Shown here piece by piece: positions 61,401-64,000 of a stretch of DNA of 64,000 nt. The DNA is from Dechloromonas agitata is5 (GTDB lineage: Bacteria; Pseudomonadota; Gammaproteobacteria; Burkholderiales; Rhodocyclaceae). The stretch's first letter is position 1. Every line of letters begins with the position of its first letter. The notes beneath the pieces are model-generated. The model did no database searches and was not told the DNA's origin. It was given only the letters and a program-made list of their open reading frames with translations. The DNA is taken from contig NZ_KI912532.1 in NCBI RefSeq assembly GCF_000519045.1, positions 1,178,001-1,242,000 on the forward strand, written 5' to 3'. The translations under genes and the position numbers were made by a program.

Positions 61401-61695
61401 TCGGGTTGCGGTCCTGGATGGCGCGCAGCAGCACGGCGATGACGTGCTTGCACTGGCGGCCGACTGGGCAACTGCAGCGGCTGACGACCATCGTCTCGCC
61501 GCTCTGCGACTGGCTCAGGTAGGCCTGCACGACATAGGGCTGCGGCGCCGAGCCGGGAACCACGGCGCTCAGCTGGTTGCCGTGAATCTCCAGGTCGCGT
61601 ACCAGATCGACGTAGGGCTTCGCCTTGTTGATCTCGCGGGTGGCGAACCAGTCGGCGACATCGTCCTCGGTGAAGGTGGCGAGCGTGACGGCCAT
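58420..61695 (-). CDS. SWIM zinc-finger SNF2-family helicase
   Basis: A 1091-residue Swi2/Snf2 ATPase. A SWIM zinc finger (C74, C76, C82, H84 in [11 protein letters not shown]) is followed by a long beta-rich middle region (about 110-600). The motor has Walker A DDMGLGKT near 650, DEAQ near 747, [15 protein letters not shown] near 775, and C-terminal helicase motifs LFSQFTSML, then [30 protein letters not shown]. SNF2 proteins of this type move on double-stranded DNA or displace proteins such as RNA polymerase. The bacterial role is unknown; RapA-like and defence-associated relatives both exist. It starts six bases after ubiB. Confidence 0.92.
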   Translation of the reverse strand: [1091 protein letters not shown]

Positions 61696-61701
61696 CGTCG
61701 G

Positions 61702-63246
61702 TCAGGCGAACAGGGCGCCGACGAGCAGGGCGAGCAGCAGGGCGATGATGGCCAGCCAGCGGTTCTGCTGGCGCTGGGCGGCGATCAGGGCGGCGAGTTG
61801 CGGCTGCAGATCGGGGCGCGGGGTGGCCAGTGTCTGATGCACCAGGCGCGGTAGCTGCGGAATGGTGCGCGCCAGGTAGGGCGCTTCCTGCTTGAAGGTC
61901 TTGAGCAGGCCGCGCCAGCCGATCTGCTCGCTCATCCAGCGTTCGAGGAAGGGCTTGGCGGTCTTCCACAGATCGAGTTCGGGGTCGAGCTGGCGGCCGA
62001 GGCCCTCGATGTTGAGCAGGGTCTTCTGCAGCATGACCAGTTGCGGCTGGATTTCGACATTGAAGCGGCGCGAGGTCTGGAACAGGCGGAGCAGCACCTT
62101 GCCGAACGAGATGTCCTTCAGCGGCCGGTCGAAGATGGGCTCGCAGACAGCGCGGATGGCGGCTTCGAATTCATCGACGCGGGTATCCTTGGGGGCCCAG
62201 CCGGATTCGATATGCGCCTCGGCGACGCGCTTGTAGTCGCGGCGGAAGAAGGCGAGGAAGTTCTGCGCCAGGTAGTTCTTGTCGGAATCGGTCAGTGTGC
62301 CGACGATGCCGAAATCGAGTGCAATGTAGCGGCCGTCGGGGGCGACGAAAATGTTGCCGGGGTGCATGTCGGCATGGAAGAAGCCGTCGCGGAAGACCTG
62401 GGTGAAGAAGATTTCGACGCCGGCTTCCGAGAGCTTCTTGAGGTCGATGCCTTCGCTGCGCAGACGGTCGATCTGCGAGATCGGCACCCCTTTCATGCGC
62501 TCCATGACCATGACCGTGGACGTGCAGAAATCCCAATGCACTTCCGGTACGATGAGGAGCTTCGAATCCGTGAAGTTGCGGCGCAGTTGCGAGGCATTGG
62601 CGGCCTCGCGCATCAGGTCGAGTTCGTCGCGCAGGTACTTGGCGAACTCGGCCACCACCTCGCGCGGCTTCAGGCGCTTGCCGTCCGACCACAGTTTTTC
62701 GAGCAGTAGGGCCAGGCTGTCCATCAGGGCCAGGTCATGCTCGATCACGTCGTGCATGTTGGGGCGCAGGATCTTGACCGCCACCTCGTGGCCGCCGTCT
62801 TCCTCGCGCAGCTTGGCGAAATGGACCTGGGCGATGGAGGCCGAAGCGACCGGAACCGGGTCGAATTCGGCAAATACTTCGTGCGCCGGGCGGCCGTAGG
62901 CCCGCTCGATTTCCCGGAGGGCCTGCGCCGAATCGAAGGGGGGGACGCGATCCTGCAGGCGGGCCAGCTCGTCGGCGATATCGGGCGGCATCAGGTCGCG
63001 CCGGGTGGACAGCACCTGGCCGAACTTGACGAAGATGGGGCCGAGCGATTCGAGGGCCAGGCGCAGGCGCTCGGCACGTGGCGCCGACAGGTTGCGCCAG
63101 AACTGCAGGGCATTGGCCAGACGCACCAGGCGGCCGCTCGGCTCGTGTTCGAGCACCATTTCGTCGAGGCCGAAACGGCTGGCGACGGAGGCGATCTTGA
63201 GCAGACGGAAGAGGCGCATGGGGCGGTAAAAGGCCGGCAAAGTCAA
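61702..63246 (-). CDS. ubiB: UbiB/ABC1-family protein kinase-like protein (ubiquinone synthesis)
   Basis: A 514-residue ABC1/ADCK family protein needed for ubiquinone synthesis. Family marks: [14 protein letters not shown] (KxGQ motif) near 71-84, [11 protein letters not shown] near 133 (the Ala-rich loop), [11 protein letters not shown] near 289-299 with the catalytic Asn, and ALDFGIVG near 308-315 in place of DFG. Two hydrophobic C-terminal segments form the membrane anchor. Start shown is TTG at 63246 after AGGA; the ATG at 63219 (MRLFRLLKI) is a good alternative. No other ubi gene is near. Confidence 0.93.
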   Translation of the reverse strand: MTLPAFYRPMRLFRLLKIASVASRFGLDEMVLEHEPSGRLVRLANALQFWRNLSAPRAERLRLALESLGPIFVKFGQVLSTRRDLMPPDIADELARLQDRVPPFDSAQALREIERAYGRPAHEVFAEFDPVPVASASIAQVHFAKLREEDGGHEVAVKILRPNMHDVIEHDLALMDSLALLLEKLWSDGKRLKPREVVAEFAKYLRDELDLMREAANASQLRRNFTDSKLLIVPEVHWDFCTSTVMVMERMKGVPISQIDRLRSEGIDLKKLSEAGVEIFFTQVFRDGFFHADMHPGNIFVAPDGRYIALDFGIVGTLTDSDKNYLAQNFLAFFRRDYKRVAEAHIESGWAPKDTRVDEFEAAIRAVCEPIFDRPLKDISFGKVLLRLFQTSRRFNVEIQPQLVMLQKTLLNIEGLGRQLDPELDLWKTAKPFLERWMSEQIGWRGLLKTFKQEAPYLARTIPQLPRLVHQTLATPRPDLQPQLAALIAAQRQQNRWLAIIALLLALLVGALFA

Positions 63247-63395
63247 ACGAGCATCCTAACATGCCGACGTGGCTTGCGGCCCCGCGATTTGGCGTTCGGC
63301 ATCGATGATGCCTGCCTGCTCCCGCGGTCGATGGGATAAACTGGCCTACTGAAATCCGCTGGTACTCTCCACTATTCCGTCCCGGGGCCGTCGTC

Positions 63396-64000
63396 GTGTC
63401 CGCCAACGAATCAAAAAATCCGACCCATATCGCACGGGAAGCGCTCAAGCGCCTGGCCATCCGGCATTTGCCGCCGACGCCGGCCAATTTCCAGGTCTGC
63501 TATAACGAAATCGCCGGCCTGCCGGATATTCCGCCCTTTCCCGACAGGCCGCTCCGCCAGTTGGCCGACGGACTCGTGCCGCGCAACGAGGGGCAGAAGA
63601 AGGAGGTCGATGCGTTGCTCCAGGCCATTACGCGGCGCAGCTGGCAGGGCGTTACCGATGCCCTGAACGGTTTCGTCCGGGCCGGCAGCGAGCGGTCGCT
63701 TGGCGAAGCCGCCGTGCCGGCTGTGCCGCTGGCCGTGCTGCCGGTCGATTTTGCCGGCAGCCTGGGCCGCGTCATCGACGGCCTGCGGCCTTTTTTCGGC
63801 AGCGACAGCCCGCGTGCCGTGGCCTTGGCGGACGAGCTGGTGGCACTGCTCAGACAGCCGGCGGTCGAGGCTTCCCTGGCGCGCGGCGTGCTGGATCAAT
63901 TGCTCTGCCACGTCCGTTCGGCGGTCGAGGAGCAGCTGGAAATCCGCGAATCGCTACTCAAACTGCTCCACCTGATCATCGAGAACATTGGCCAGTTGAG
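63396..64000 (+). CDS. N-terminus of a probable signalling protein (partial)
   Basis: A GTG-started frame with no stop before the window end, encoding over 200 residues (VSANESKNPTHIAREALKR start). It is leucine- and alanine-rich and helical throughout, with no signal peptide or membrane helix. The pattern REALKRLAIRHLPPTPANFQVCYNEIAG resembles (shown in full only as an early 28-residue region, key residues Pro-Pro-Thr-Pro and Tyr-Asn-Glu) the N-terminal helical region of Rhodocyclales diguanylate cyclases, whose GGDEF domain would lie downstream. That domain is not visible, so the assignment is tentative. It diverges from ubiB. Confidence 0.6.
   Translation, partial: MSANESKNPTHIAREALKRLAIRHLPPTPANFQVCYNEIAGLPDIPPFPDRPLRQLADGLVPRNEGQKKEVDALLQAITRRSWQGVTDALNGFVRAGSERSLGEAAVPAVPLAVLPVDFAGSLGRVIDGLRPFFGSDSPRAVALADELVALLRQPAVEASLARGVLDQLLCHVRSAVEEQLEIRESLLKLLHLIIENIGQL

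Noticed and set aside
58483..61854. A plus-strand open frame of over 1100 codons opposite the SNF2 gene
   Set aside because: It is antisense to a gene with clear helicase motifs. Its composition (rich in Gln, Gly, Val, Asp without motifs) is the usual mirror of high-GC codon bias.

Overview
The window is a stretch of GC-rich, densely packed chromosome from a Gram-negative bacterium. It most resembles a Betaproteobacterium of the Rhodocyclales (Dechloromonas/Azospira-like). This is inferred from gene content and order: waaC-waaA next to a pcm-rhodanese-tolC block, pilGHIJ-chpA, yqgE-ruvX-pyrRBC, yggS-proC-yggT opposite pilTU, and accC-prmA-DUF3426. I see no rRNA, tRNA, insertion sequence, prophage or CRISPR array. 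Nearly all of it looks like stable core genome. No gene-free stretch exceeds 300 bases.

Layout. 0-5 kb: end of accC, prmA, a zinc-ribbon/DUF3426 membrane protein, a PfkB-family kinase, and an olsB/olsA-like pair for ornithine-lipid synthesis. 5-13 kb: a minus-strand run (glycosyltransferase, nucleotide-sugar epimerase, glmS, apaH) diverges from waaC-waaA, which meets a minus-strand pcm-rhodanese-tolC run head-on. 13-18 kb: a TetR regulator behind a perfect dyad, a secreted alpha-carbonic anhydrase with an extra N-terminal domain, and a TPP riboswitch driving thiC. 18-27 kb: an Xre/RES toxin-antitoxin pair, a YkgJ-type protein, uppP, a YqiA esterase, an RNB exoribonuclease, a TonB-like protein, aroE, mtgA and mgtE. 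27-30 kb (minus): thiD-thiE-hemL and a guanidinium-exporter-like SMR protein. 30-39 kb: the Pil-Chp chemosensory operon controlling type IV pili. 39-47 kb: photolyase, yqgE-ruvX-pyrR-pyrB-pyrC (PyrC appears to be a non-catalytic dihydroorotase homologue), a ComEA-like DNA-binding protein, and yggS-proC-yggT-yggU. 47-53 kb: the retraction ATPases pilT and pilU, a DUF4197 protein, a small unknown protein, rep helicase and a cytochrome c5. 53-64 kb: pncC/cinA-type amidase, a FIST protein translationally coupled to a hybrid histidine kinase, a DUF302 protein, a SWIM/SNF2 helicase with ubiB, and the start of a probable signalling protein.

Functional themes are surface and envelope construction (LPS inner core, UDP-GlcNAc precursor, undecaprenyl phosphate recycling, ornithine lipid, peptidoglycan glycosyltransferase, TolC), twitching motility and its signalling (pilGHIJ, chpA, pilT, pilU), and cofactor and nucleotide metabolism.

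The most interesting items are: (1) the FIST/hybrid-kinase pair, whose layout matches NosP/NahK nitric-oxide sensing modules; (2) a 10-bp perfect hairpin that buries the ribosome-binding site of the olsB-like gene; (3) a candidate small RNA with an anti-Shine-Dalgarno stretch and a strong terminator beside the cytochrome gene; (4) a two-part carbonic anhydrase; (5) an in-frame hexanucleotide repeat inside chpA; and (6) a dihydroorotase that has lost its metal-binding histidines.
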